Shown here piece after piece: positions 8,166-15,201 of a DNA stretch of 18,476 nt. The DNA comes from JAYZQT01 sp964412235 (GTDB lineage Bacteria > Pseudomonadota > Alphaproteobacteria > MPNO01 > UBA830). The first letter of the stretch is position 1, and the number at the start of each line of letters is the position of its first letter. The stretch spans positions 1-18,476 of the forward strand of contig CAYPNT010000059.1 in the NCBI GenBank assembly GCA_964412235.1. The letters are read 5' to 3'. Made by a program: the position numbers and the translations under genes. The notes under the pieces are model-generated. The model did not search any database, had not been told where the DNA came from, and worked only from the letters and a program-made list of their open reading frames with translations.

Positions 8166-9032
8166 TTATTCCCCTGCTCGGGCTATAGCCGCATCGATGG
8201 CGCGACCAGTGAGGACTTTCTGCAAATGTAGTTTCATCGCGGCACTACCATGCAGATTCGCCATTGGGTCAAGGTCACTTTCGAGCGCCTTCGTCACTGA
8301 TTCTTTGATATCGTCAGACCAAGTTTTGCCATTCAATTCTGATATGGCTTTCGTACCCATAGTTGGTTTGTCTTCACTGGCAAAATAGACAAGCCTCATA
8401 TCATGAATTGTTTGGCCTGACACTTTTCCATACGCTGCGATTCCCGCGATTGCAAAATCTCCATGTCTTCGCGCGAGTTCGAGGAATACAGAGACATTGT
8501 CCTTTTTCTGAAACGGAATACGAATTTCAGTAAGTAGTTCGTTGTCATTTCGGGCTGTTTCGTAGAGGCCATGGAAGAATTCGTCTACGGCAATCTCCCG
8601 TTTGCCGGTGGAACTTTGCACAATCAGTGTAGCGCCGAGTGCTAGAATGCAGGCTGGCATTTCAGCTGCTGGGTCGGCAAGCGCTATACTACCGCCAATC
8701 GTGCCGCGGTTTCTCACGGCCACGTGGGCCACGTGGGGCATGGCCTCGGCAATGAGCGGGAGGTGTTCCGCAATGATCTCTGAGTTTAGCACGTCTACGT
8801 GGCGCGTAAGTGCCCCAATGCAGACCTCTTGTCCATCCACCGTAATACCTCTCAACTCATCTAGAGGATTGATGTCGATTAGGACGTCTGGCTGCGATAA
8901 ACGCATGTTGAGTGTCGGCATAAGACTTTGCCCGCCGGCTAAAATACGGGCGTCTTCACCGTGTTGGTCGAGCAACTCTAGTGCATGCTTTACACTTTCT
9001 GCTCGGACATATGAGAATTTGGGCGCTTTCAC
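8166..9032 (-). CDS. Molybdenum hydroxylase FAD-binding medium subunit (CoxM family)
   Basis: The 288-residue product is the FAD subunit of the hydroxylase. FAD pyrophosphate-binding motifs AGGQS (32-36) and TIGGS (111-115) are both intact, with the intervening LIDI and ALTRHVDV segments and a CO_deh_flav_C-type C-terminal domain (from about residue 175). The start codon is GTG at 9032, supported by GGGAGA five bases upstream. It is the first gene of the M-S-L operon and is divergent from the PuuE-like gene across a 160-base region that must contain both promoters. It would hand electrons to NAD, a quinone or another acceptor; the acceptor is not apparent from sequence. Confidence 0.93.
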   Translation of the reverse strand: MKAPKFSYVRAESVKHALELLDQHGEDARILAGGQSLMPTLNMRLSQPDVLIDINPLDELRGITVDGQEVCIGALTRHVDVLNSEIIAEHLPLIAEAMPHVAHVAVRNRGTIGGSIALADPAAEMPACILALGATLIVQSSTGKREIAVDEFFHGLYETARNDNELLTEIRIPFQKKDNVSVFLELARRHGDFAIAGIAAYGKVSGQTIHDMRLVYFASEDKPTMGTKAISELNGKTWSDDIKESVTKALESDLDPMANLHGSAAMKLHLQKVLTGRAIDAAIARAGE

Positions 9033-9111
9033 GGGGTCTCCCTACTAGGTTGAGCCTTCAATTACTTTTACTGCAAATGTCCCATCTAAGCGATATGAGT
9101 TCAAGTAGGTA

Positions 9112-9140
9112 GTGTATTTAGGGCAACCCTTGATTTACAC
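9112..9140. promoter_or_regulatory. Imperfect dyad in divergent promoter region (candidate operator)
   Basis: Between the divergent hydroxylase and amidohydrolase operons there is a nested inverted repeat. The outer arms are GTGTA (9112-9116) and TACAC (9136-9140); the inner arms are AGGG (9120-9123) and CCCT (9127-9130) around CAA. The two axes differ by one base, so symmetry is imperfect. A regulator binding here could control both directions, but I have no matching site elsewhere in the window. Confidence 0.3.
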
Positions 9141-9192
9141 GGAGAAGTCGCGACAATCTCTAATCGACATGGCATAGGCGGGATATAAACGG

Positions 9193-10092
9193 GTGAAACT
9201 GAAAAAACATAACCGGTACGACTATTCTCCAATAATTGACCGGCCAAACTACGATTGGCCTGACGGTAAGAGGCTCGCAGTTTATTTTGCGATGAATATC
9301 GAACATTTCAGTTTTGGCGAAGGTTTAGGCCATACGCCAACGAATCCGGGTACTCAACCTGACGTCCGTAACTATGCTTGGCGAGATTATGGGCTTCGCG
9401 TGGGTATATGGCGTGTTTTCGACCTGTTTGAGCAGTTTGGGCTCCCAATGTGCCATTTAATGAATACCGCCATATACGATTACGCACCGCAAATACCAAA
9501 ACGAATTCGCGAACGCGAAGATGAATTTGTGGGACATGGGCGGACGAACTCTGAAGAGCAGGGCACCTATACAGAGGCCGAGGAAAATGCGCTTATTGCA
9601 GAAGCGACGGGGGCGTTTGAGGTCAACGAGGGTACGGGTCCAGGAGGATGGATGGGTCCCTGGATTTCAGAGAGTGCTTTTACTCCCGATCTGTTAAAAG
9701 AAAACGGTTATCAGTACGTTATGGATTGGTCCGCTGATGACCAACCCTTTTGGATGAACACGCGGGCAGGACAATTACTTTCAATTCCCTATCACATAGA
9801 GATCAACGACTCACCAGCCCAACTGAGCCGCCGTCATACCGCTGATGATTTCACCCGCATGGTAACGGCGCACTTCGACGAGCAAATACGACAGAGTTCC
9901 CAACAGCCTTTAATATTCAGTCTAGCCCTGCATACGTTTGTTGTTGGACAGCCATACCGTCTGGCCGGTCTGCGGGATGTATTGACACACATAACGAAAC
10001 ATCCCGACGTGGAAAAAATATGGTTTTGCAGACCCCGAGATATATATAATCATGTGATAGACTTACCTGTTGGGACGGTCCCAGGGTCATAA
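9193..10092 (+). CDS. Polysaccharide-deacetylase-fold cyclic amidohydrolase, PuuE allantoinase-like
   Basis: The 299-residue product resembles the PuuE group of the NodB/polysaccharide deacetylase superfamily, which hydrolyses cyclic amides such as allantoin rather than sugars. Recognisable pieces are NRYDYSPI and DWPDGKRLAVYFAMNIEHF (21-39), RDYGLRVGIWR (64-74), NTAIYDYAP, GHGRTN (114-119), and the C-terminal LALHTFVVGQPYRLAGL (244-260). The NodB metal motif (TFDDG type) is absent; NIEHF stands in its place. This fits the metal-independent behaviour reported for PuuE. The start is GTG at 9193 with only a weak purine stretch (GGCGGGA) upstream; it was chosen because the N-terminus then matches the usual family start. 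The next gene lies 85 bases downstream. A ring-opening hydrolase role on a hydroxylated heterocycle is inferred from the divergent Mo hydroxylase. Confidence 0.82.
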   Translation: MKLKKHNRYDYSPIIDRPNYDWPDGKRLAVYFAMNIEHFSFGEGLGHTPTNPGTQPDVRNYAWRDYGLRVGIWRVFDLFEQFGLPMCHLMNTAIYDYAPQIPKRIREREDEFVGHGRTNSEEQGTYTEAEENALIAEATGAFEVNEGTGPGGWMGPWISESAFTPDLLKENGYQYVMDWSADDQPFWMNTRAGQLLSIPYHIEINDSPAQLSRRHTADDFTRMVTAHFDEQIRQSSQQPLIFSLALHTFVVGQPYRLAGLRDVLTHITKHPDVEKIWFCRPRDIYNHVIDLPVGTVPGS

Positions 10093-10165
10093 ATTTTTCT
10101 ACAACTAGTATTTATAATAACCAGTCATTACTGCTTAGTTTGTTATAGATTACGACCTACCCCTG

Positions 10166-10173
10166 AGGAGGAG
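10166..10173 (+). promoter_or_regulatory. Strong ribosome binding site of the amidase gene
   Basis: AGGAGGAG lies a few bases before ATG 10178 and is the best Shine-Dalgarno match in the window. It suggests the amidase is translated more strongly than the preceding PuuE-like gene, which has only a weak site and a GTG start. Confidence 0.7.
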
Positions 10174-10177
10174 TATA

Positions 10178-11680
10178 ATGGAAACAACGGACGCCCGACC
10201 TGTCGGGGACAAGTTTGAATTTATCGACACCACGATTTCTGATATTCACTCTGCCTTTGCAGGCGGTACCTTGACGTGCGTCGCGCTGATACAAACATAT
10301 CTGGACCGTATCGAAAAAATCGATAAGTCGGGTCCTCGAATCAATTCGATCATTTCAATCAATGAACAGGCACTAGAGCAGGCAAAACACCTTGATGACA
10401 CGTATAAAAAATCAGGGCCAATTGGCCCACTACATGGAATTCCGATTGCGATGAAGGATCAGGCGGATGTCAAAGAAATGCCCACGACGATGGGGTCCGT
10501 GTTGTTTAGAGACCATCGGCCTGGGCGAGATAGCTTTGTTTCCGCGCGCCTTCGTGAAGCTGGTGCAATATTTTTAGCGAAAACTACCTTAGGTGAAATG
10601 GGGGCTGGTGACACGCATGGCTCCCTGTTTGGTTCAACAAAGAATGTCTATGATTTAAGTCGCACGGCTGGGGGTTCATCGGGGGGTTCCGGAGCAGCTG
10701 TATCCGCTAACCTTTGTGCTGTTGCGGTTGGCCAAGAGGGTTTTGCGTCCATCCGTCGACCGTCAACTTGGAACGGGATTGTTGGAATGCGTCCGACGGC
10801 GGGTTTAGTGAGCCGAGGAGGTGTATACGCGGGATGGCCTTCCACGAATGGATCACTCGGTCCTATGACCCGAAATGTAATGGATGCCGCACGACTATTA
10901 GACGTTATGGTGGGGTTTGATGAGGATGATCCCATTACATCCCGTGGCGTAGGGAAAAAGGCAAAAAACTATACAGCGCAACTAAATAAGGATGCCCTAG
11001 TTGGCAAGCGTATTGGCGTTTTGCGTACACAAATGGGCTACGCAAGTGAGCCAAATGCAGACGATTTTAAAAATATCTCCCAACTTTTTGACGTGGCCGT
11101 TAACGACCTTTCAAATATTGGAGCGGAAATTATTGAAGATGTAGAAATTCCAGGAATGTTAGACCTCATGGCAAAACGCGTGGCAGATGGCGCGGCCGAA
11201 GAGGAGTCTTTTCGGATTTACGCCGCTGGTAGTGCTAACGCACCGTTTAGAACCATGGAAGAGGCTCAAAACTCGCCCTTATTTGATGAGGTGAGTAACG
11301 GCGTTAAAACACGATGGAGTGTGGAAAAAAGTCAGGCAAAATATAATGCGTATTTGGCGGCCAGGGAGGACCTAATGACATCCTTTCTGAAAACTATGGC
11401 CGATAATCGCTTGGATGCCATAGTTCACAAGGCGGTGGAGCACGCTCCAACATTTATCAAGGATGGAATAGCGCCTCCTTGGACGGATCAAAAAGGGGCT
11501 CCCCATCTCAATACCTTTCTGATCTATGTGCCTTCCATTGTGGTCCCCGCCGGCTTTACGGAGGACGGGTCGCCTGCCGGAATTACTTTTCTTGGACGGC
11601 CATACGCCGACGCAGACATGCTTGGTTATGCGTTTGCATACGAATGTGCGACCCGACATCGTCGTGCTCCCGATCTTTAA
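10178..11680 (+). CDS. Amidase-signature family hydrolase with unusual nucleophile loop
   Basis: This 500-residue protein carries the amidase signature fold with the Lys-cisSer-Ser triad: K93 in HGIPIAMKDQ, S167 in TAGGSSGG, and S191 in FASIRRPS. The 24-residue spacing between the serines is the family standard. The nucleophile loop reads GQEGFAS (185-191) instead of the normal GTDTGGS, so two glycines next to the nucleophile, which help form the oxyanion hole, are Phe189 and Ala190. The rest (NGIVGMRPTAGLVSRGG, GPMTRNVMDAARLL, and IVVPAGFTEDGSPAGITFLG at the C-terminus) is normal. A strong AGGAGGAG site at 10166-10173 precedes the ATG. It is placed between a cyclic amidohydrolase and an M24 protein, which suggests release of ammonia or an amine from a linear amide. 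Substrate unknown. Confidence 0.88.
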   Translation: METTDARPVGDKFEFIDTTISDIHSAFAGGTLTCVALIQTYLDRIEKIDKSGPRINSIISINEQALEQAKHLDDTYKKSGPIGPLHGIPIAMKDQADVKEMPTTMGSVLFRDHRPGRDSFVSARLREAGAIFLAKTTLGEMGAGDTHGSLFGSTKNVYDLSRTAGGSSGGSGAAVSANLCAVAVGQEGFASIRRPSTWNGIVGMRPTAGLVSRGGVYAGWPSTNGSLGPMTRNVMDAARLLDVMVGFDEDDPITSRGVGKKAKNYTAQLNKDALVGKRIGVLRTQMGYASEPNADDFKNISQLFDVAVNDLSNIGAEIIEDVEIPGMLDLMAKRVADGAAEEESFRIYAAGSANAPFRTMEEAQNSPLFDEVSNGVKTRWSVEKSQAKYNAYLAAREDLMTSFLKTMADNRLDAIVHKAVEHAPTFIKDGIAPPWTDQKGAPHLNTFLIYVPSIVVPAGFTEDGSPAGITFLGRPYADADMLGYAFAYECATRHRRAPDL

Positions 11681-11802
11681 GTGGGAACCTCGCGTCTACA
11701 TTGGTAAATGTTTTCATAGTTTGCTGACGACAAGTAGTACGATCAGTGTAAACTAGGTGTTACCCGAGGCAAGCTAGCGGCTGTTCAGAAGGAGAAGGTA
11801 TC

Positions 11803-13092
11803 ATGTCGCAGGACCGAACCGAAGTGGGTGATGATTTAGACCCAAACTATAATTGGGATCGAGCCATTCCCGCCCCCGGACACGCTGGGGTCGATTTTGA
11901 ACAACGTGTAGACTTTGCGCGTCTGCATCGTTATCGATTGGCAAGGGCACAAGAGGCGCTTGCTAATTCAGAGCTTGGGGCTCTCCTGTGCTTTGACAAT
12001 AATAATATCCGTTATGTAACGTCGACGGTGATTGGTGAGTGGTCGCGCGACAAGGTGGCGAGATACGCATTGTTAATGGGAAACGAAGATCCACATTTGT
12101 GGGATTTTGGTTCAGCCGCGGCACACCATCGAATTCACGCTCCCTGGTTACCAAACGATCATTGTCATGCGGGTATGTTGGGTCTACGTGGAACGGTCCC
12201 GCCCGCGGCAGGCCTTATGAAAAGCGCGGCTCAGGAAATTAAACAAATGCTGACCGAAGCGGGTCTAGCTGGTATGCCGTTGGGCGTTGATATCTGCGAA
12301 CCGCCGATGATGCTTGCTTTGCAGGCTGAAGGAATAGAAGTACGAGACGGTCAGCAAGTACTTCTGGACGCTAGGGAGATCAAAAACCTAGACGAAATTA
12401 TTCTTTTAAACCAGGCGGCTGGAATGGTAGACGCGGTTTATCATATGATTGGAGAAGAGCTTAAGCCTGGGGTTCGTGAGAATGATATAGTCGCCAAAGC
12501 GAATGAGATGTTATACGAAATGGGTTCCGACGACGTAGAGGCGATAAACGCGATCTCAGGCGAGCGCTGTAATCCGCATCCACACAATTTTACGGACCGC
12601 ATGGTCCGTCCTGGTGACCAGGCTTTTTTTGATGTTTTGCATTCCTATTCCGGTTACCGAACGTGTTACTATCGGACATTCAATGTGGGCCGCGCTACGA
12701 CAGTTCAAGAAGATGCGTATAAGCAGTGCAGGGAATGGTTGGATGCTGCCATAGACCTGGTACGGCCTGGGGTATCCACTGATGAGATAGCCTCCGTTTG
12801 GCCGAAAGCTGAAGAGTTTGGTTTTTCTGATGAGATGGAGGCATTTGCTTTGCAGTTTGGACATGGTTTAGGGGTGGCAATCCACGAAAGACCAATTATT
12901 TCTCGCCTCTGCTCAATGGATGATCCCAAAGAAATTAAGACTGGAATGGTCTTTGCGCTAGAGACGTACTGTCCAGCATCAGACGGTTTTTCAGCGGCAC
13001 GAATAGAAGAGGAGATGGTGGTTACCCCCGACGGGCCACAAGTGATAAGCTTGTATCCCGCAGAGGAATTACCAATTTCGGTGAAGTATTAG
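11803..13092 (+). CDS. M24 family (creatinase/aminopeptidase P fold) protein with altered metal site
   Basis: The 429-residue protein has the two-domain creatinase/prolidase layout: an N-terminal creatinase_N-like domain (about 40-190) and a pita-bread M24 domain (about 200-425). Expected metal ligands are D277 (FFDV), H354 (FGHGLG), E387 (ALETY) and E402 (ARIEEE), with H361 (IHERP) also kept. The second Asp of the canonical D-x10-D pair is missing: the position is C288 in GYRTCYYRTF. An intact dinuclear aminopeptidase site is therefore doubtful. AAGGAG at 11789-11794 is a good ribosome site. DddP, an M24 DMSP lyase, keeps both aspartates as far as I recall, so this is not an obvious DddP. 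Alternatives are a mononuclear hydrolase or a metal-free creatinase-like C-N hydrolase; the latter fits the neighbours. Family is secure, reaction unknown. Confidence 0.86.
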   Translation: MSQDRTEVGDDLDPNYNWDRAIPAPGHAGVDFEQRVDFARLHRYRLARAQEALANSELGALLCFDNNNIRYVTSTVIGEWSRDKVARYALLMGNEDPHLWDFGSAAAHHRIHAPWLPNDHCHAGMLGLRGTVPPAAGLMKSAAQEIKQMLTEAGLAGMPLGVDICEPPMMLALQAEGIEVRDGQQVLLDAREIKNLDEIILLNQAAGMVDAVYHMIGEELKPGVRENDIVAKANEMLYEMGSDDVEAINAISGERCNPHPHNFTDRMVRPGDQAFFDVLHSYSGYRTCYYRTFNVGRATTVQEDAYKQCREWLDAAIDLVRPGVSTDEIASVWPKAEEFGFSDEMEAFALQFGHGLGVAIHERPIISRLCSMDDPKEIKTGMVFALETYCPASDGFSAARIEEEMVVTPDGPQVISLYPAEELPISVKY

Positions 13093-13116
13093 CTCCGCGC
13101 GCAGTGATACTTGATG

Positions 13117-13153
13117 TTGCGGTCGCACAACGCAAGGATAACGGGAACCCGTT
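13117..13153 (+). promoter_or_regulatory. Two tandem inverted repeats in the E1-alpha leader
   Basis: The 63-base gap before E1-alpha holds two small inverted repeats. The first pairs TTGCG (13117-13121) with CGCAA (13131-13135). The second pairs AACGGG (13140-13145) with CCCGTT (13148-13153) and ends two bases before the ATG. The only Shine-Dalgarno-like stretch, AAGGA at 13134-13138, is 17 bases from the start codon, too far unless the second hairpin folds and brings it close. No T-run follows, so a terminator is unlikely. Confidence 0.4.
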
Positions 13154-13155
13154 GA

Positions 13156-14229
13156 ATGGCAAAAAAAGCGGTATCGACTGAGAGCCGGGGAAAAAAAAAG
13201 ACGAGAACACGTCGTTTGCCCCGTGAAGAACAACCTTATCAAAACGATGATATCGGGGAGGAAATACGTCTTAAGCTCTGGCGTTCCCTGCTCGAAATAC
13301 GTCATGTTGAGCAGCGCGCCTATGACCTGTTTCTGCAAAACCTTATCAAGGGTACATCACATTTAGCGCTGGGACACGAAGCGGTGGCTGCGGGTTTTGC
13401 GACAGCCATGGACAAAAACGATTGGAGTTTTTGTACCTATCGTGGACACCATCACACCCTGGCGCGCGGTGCTTCCATGGAAGGGGTTCTGGGTGAGTTG
13501 ATGGGCCGCGAATGCGGCTTGTTACAGGGCAAGGGAGGGTCAATGCATTTGACGTCAGTCGAACACGGCGCCATGGGTTCTTACGCAATTATCGGCGCGC
13601 ATTTACCCATCGCGATGGGTGCGGCTTGGACATCCCAATACAAAAATACGAAGCAGGTTTCTGTGTGCTTCTTTGGTGACGGAACGACAAATATCGGCGC
13701 ATTTCACGAAGCACTAAACCTCGCTGCCGTATGGAAGCTTCCTGTGGTGTTTGTGTGTGAAAACAATCTCTACATGGAATATACTCCCATTAAAGATGTG
13801 ACCGCTGTAGAAAACCCGGCGGGTGACCGGGCGTCGGCATATGGTTTACCCAAGATTGTAATTGACGGAAACGATGCCGACGAAGTCTATCGAACTGCGC
13901 AATCTGCATACGTCAAGGCGCGGGCTGGAGATGGCCCATCACTGATAGAATGTTTAACTTATCGGCATTCTGGTCACAGCCGGGCCGATCCTGGGGATTA
14001 TCGTCCTCCGGGAGAGTTAGAAGCGTGGTTAAAGAAAGACCCGGTCCCTCGTTACCGCGAACGCTTAACGGAGTTTGGAATTTCTAAATCAGTAATCAAT
14101 GCTTTGGATGCCGAGGTTCTCGCTGCAGTTGACAGGGCAACTGAGATCTCAAAGGCTTCACCGCTGCCATCAAAAGAGCTTATTGAAGTCGACGTTTGGG
14201 CCGACGGAGGTGTGGCGTGGCGGAATTGA
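13156..14229 (+). CDS. 2-oxoacid (acetoin/pyruvate-type) dehydrogenase E1 alpha subunit
   Basis: This 357-residue thiamine-diphosphate enzyme subunit carries the ThDP motif from GDG (174-176) to NN (203-204): FFGDGTTNIGAFHEALNLA then VFVCENN. Also present are YRGHHHTLARG (95-105), GGSMHL (127-132), and the loop YRHSGHSRADPGDYR that corresponds to the regulatory loop of pyruvate dehydrogenases. It would decarboxylate a 2-oxoacid or cleave acetoin together with E1-beta. The first 35 residues are an unusual lysine/arginine-rich tail (KKAVSTESRGKKKTRTRR), which includes a run of nine A bases at 13191-13199. A TGA immediately precedes the ATG in frame, so the start cannot lie further upstream. E1-beta overlaps the 3' end by 13 bases. 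Acetoin-like rather than housekeeping PDH is suggested by the separate alpha/beta genes and catabolic context. Confidence 0.9.
   Translation: MAKKAVSTESRGKKKTRTRRLPREEQPYQNDDIGEEIRLKLWRSLLEIRHVEQRAYDLFLQNLIKGTSHLALGHEAVAAGFATAMDKNDWSFCTYRGHHHTLARGASMEGVLGELMGRECGLLQGKGGSMHLTSVEHGAMGSYAIIGAHLPIAMGAAWTSQYKNTKQVSVCFFGDGTTNIGAFHEALNLAAVWKLPVVFVCENNLYMEYTPIKDVTAVENPAGDRASAYGLPKIVIDGNDADEVYRTAQSAYVKARAGDGPSLIECLTYRHSGHSRADPGDYRPPGELEAWLKKDPVPRYRERLTEFGISKSVINALDAEVLAAVDRATEISKASPLPSKELIEVDVWADGGVAWRN
14206..14210 (+). promoter_or_regulatory. Ribosome binding site fixing the E1-beta start
   Basis: GGAGG sits six bases before GTG 14217, inside the end of E1-alpha. It argues for that GTG as start over the in-frame TTG at 14196, which has no such site and would add seven residues (GRRRCG-type) not expected in the family. 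Confidence 0.75.
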
Positions 14230-15194
14230 CCTATCGCGAAGCAGTCGCCGCTGCCATTGCCCAGGAAATGCGGCGGGATGAGGACGTGGTGTTTCTGGGA
14301 GAAGATATTGCCGCCGCGGGTGGTGTGTTCAAGGCCACTGTGGGCTTGCTTAAAGAATTTGGGCCACTCCGCGTGCGGGATACTCCAATTTCCGAACAAG
14401 CCATTCTTGGGGCGGCAATGGGATCCGCAATGACAGGGCTCAGACCCATAGCGGAGATCATGTTTTCCGATTTTCTCGCCGTATGCTGGGACATGGTGGC
14501 GAATGAGATAGCAAAGGCTCGGTACATGACAGGTGGTCAGATGACCATGCCCCTAGTAATTCGTACTGCGAACGGTGGTGGGTCTCGATTCGGAGCTCAA
14601 CATTCGCAGTCAGTCGAGAATTGGGCGATGATGGTTCCTGGTTTGAAGGTGGTCGCTCCGTCGACACCAGCAGATGTAAAAGGTTTGCTTGCGGCCGCGA
14701 TAAGGGACCCAGATCCTGTGATGTTCTTTGAACAGAAATCTTTATACCCACTAAAAGGGGAGGTTCCAGAAAACGAACACATAGACGAACTTGGAACTGC
14801 GAGCGTGTTGCGAGAGGGGGAGGACGTTACAATATGCGCGCTGGCAGCGATGGTCCCAAGAGCTCTTGAAGCTGCGGAGGTCCTTTCGAGTCAGCACAGT
14901 ATAAATGCTACTGTTGTCGACGTACGTTCATTGGTTCCCCTGGACACCCAAACTATTCTTTCTGCGACCGCAAAAACTGGCCGGCTCATTACCGTCGAGG
15001 AAAACCCGAGACTTTGTGGTTGGGGCGCAGAAATAGCGTCGATTGCAGCCGATGAAATATTTTGGGATCTTGACGGCCCTATCCACCGAATTACGACCCC
15101 ACACATACCCCTGCCGGCTGCTGATTCCCTGGAAGACGCTACTATTCCCTCTGTGAGCAGAATTGTAGATGAAATAGTGCAGAAGATTGATTAG
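14217..15194 (+). CDS. 2-oxoacid (acetoin/pyruvate-type) dehydrogenase E1 beta subunit
   Basis: Starting at GTG 14217 the product has 325 residues, the usual length, and begins AELTYREAVAAAIAQEM as most family members do. VFLGEDIAAAGG holds the Glu that activates thiamine diphosphate. RVRDTPISEQAILGAAMGSAM, SRFGAQHSQS (with the conserved His) and LKVVAPSTPADVKGLL complete the pyrimidine-binding domain. The transketolase C-terminal domain starts near VTICALAAMVPRALEA and includes VVDVRSLVPLD and GRLITVEE. It forms a heterotetramer with E1-alpha. It overlaps E1-alpha at the 5' end by 13 bases, and the E2 gene begins a few bases past its stop, so stoichiometric coupled translation is likely. Confidence 0.92.
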   Translation: MAELTYREAVAAAIAQEMRRDEDVVFLGEDIAAAGGVFKATVGLLKEFGPLRVRDTPISEQAILGAAMGSAMTGLRPIAEIMFSDFLAVCWDMVANEIAKARYMTGGQMTMPLVIRTANGGGSRFGAQHSQSVENWAMMVPGLKVVAPSTPADVKGLLAAAIRDPDPVMFFEQKSLYPLKGEVPENEHIDELGTASVLREGEDVTICALAAMVPRALEAAEVLSSQHSINATVVDVRSLVPLDTQTILSATAKTGRLITVEENPRLCGWGAEIASIAADEIFWDLDGPIHRITTPHIPLPAADSLEDATIPSVSRIVDEIVQKID

Positions 15195-15201
15195 AGATAA
15201 A

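Noticed and set aside
5208..9032. Genuine aerobic CO dehydrogenase (form I coxMSL)
   Set aside because: The order is M-S-L, but the large subunit lacks the AYRCSFR loop needed for the Cu-Mo site, and no coxDEFG accessory genes are present.
8602..9048. 148-codon plus-strand open frame
   Set aside because: Fully antisense to the FAD subunit, whose motifs are intact. Low-complexity Ser/Ala composition is typical of a shadow frame.
11803..13092. DMSP lyase DddP
   Set aside because: DddP is also an M24-fold enzyme, but as I recall it has a FDTD...VDISRT-type metal region with both aspartates. Here the region is FFDV...TCYYRT, and the N-terminal domain differs.
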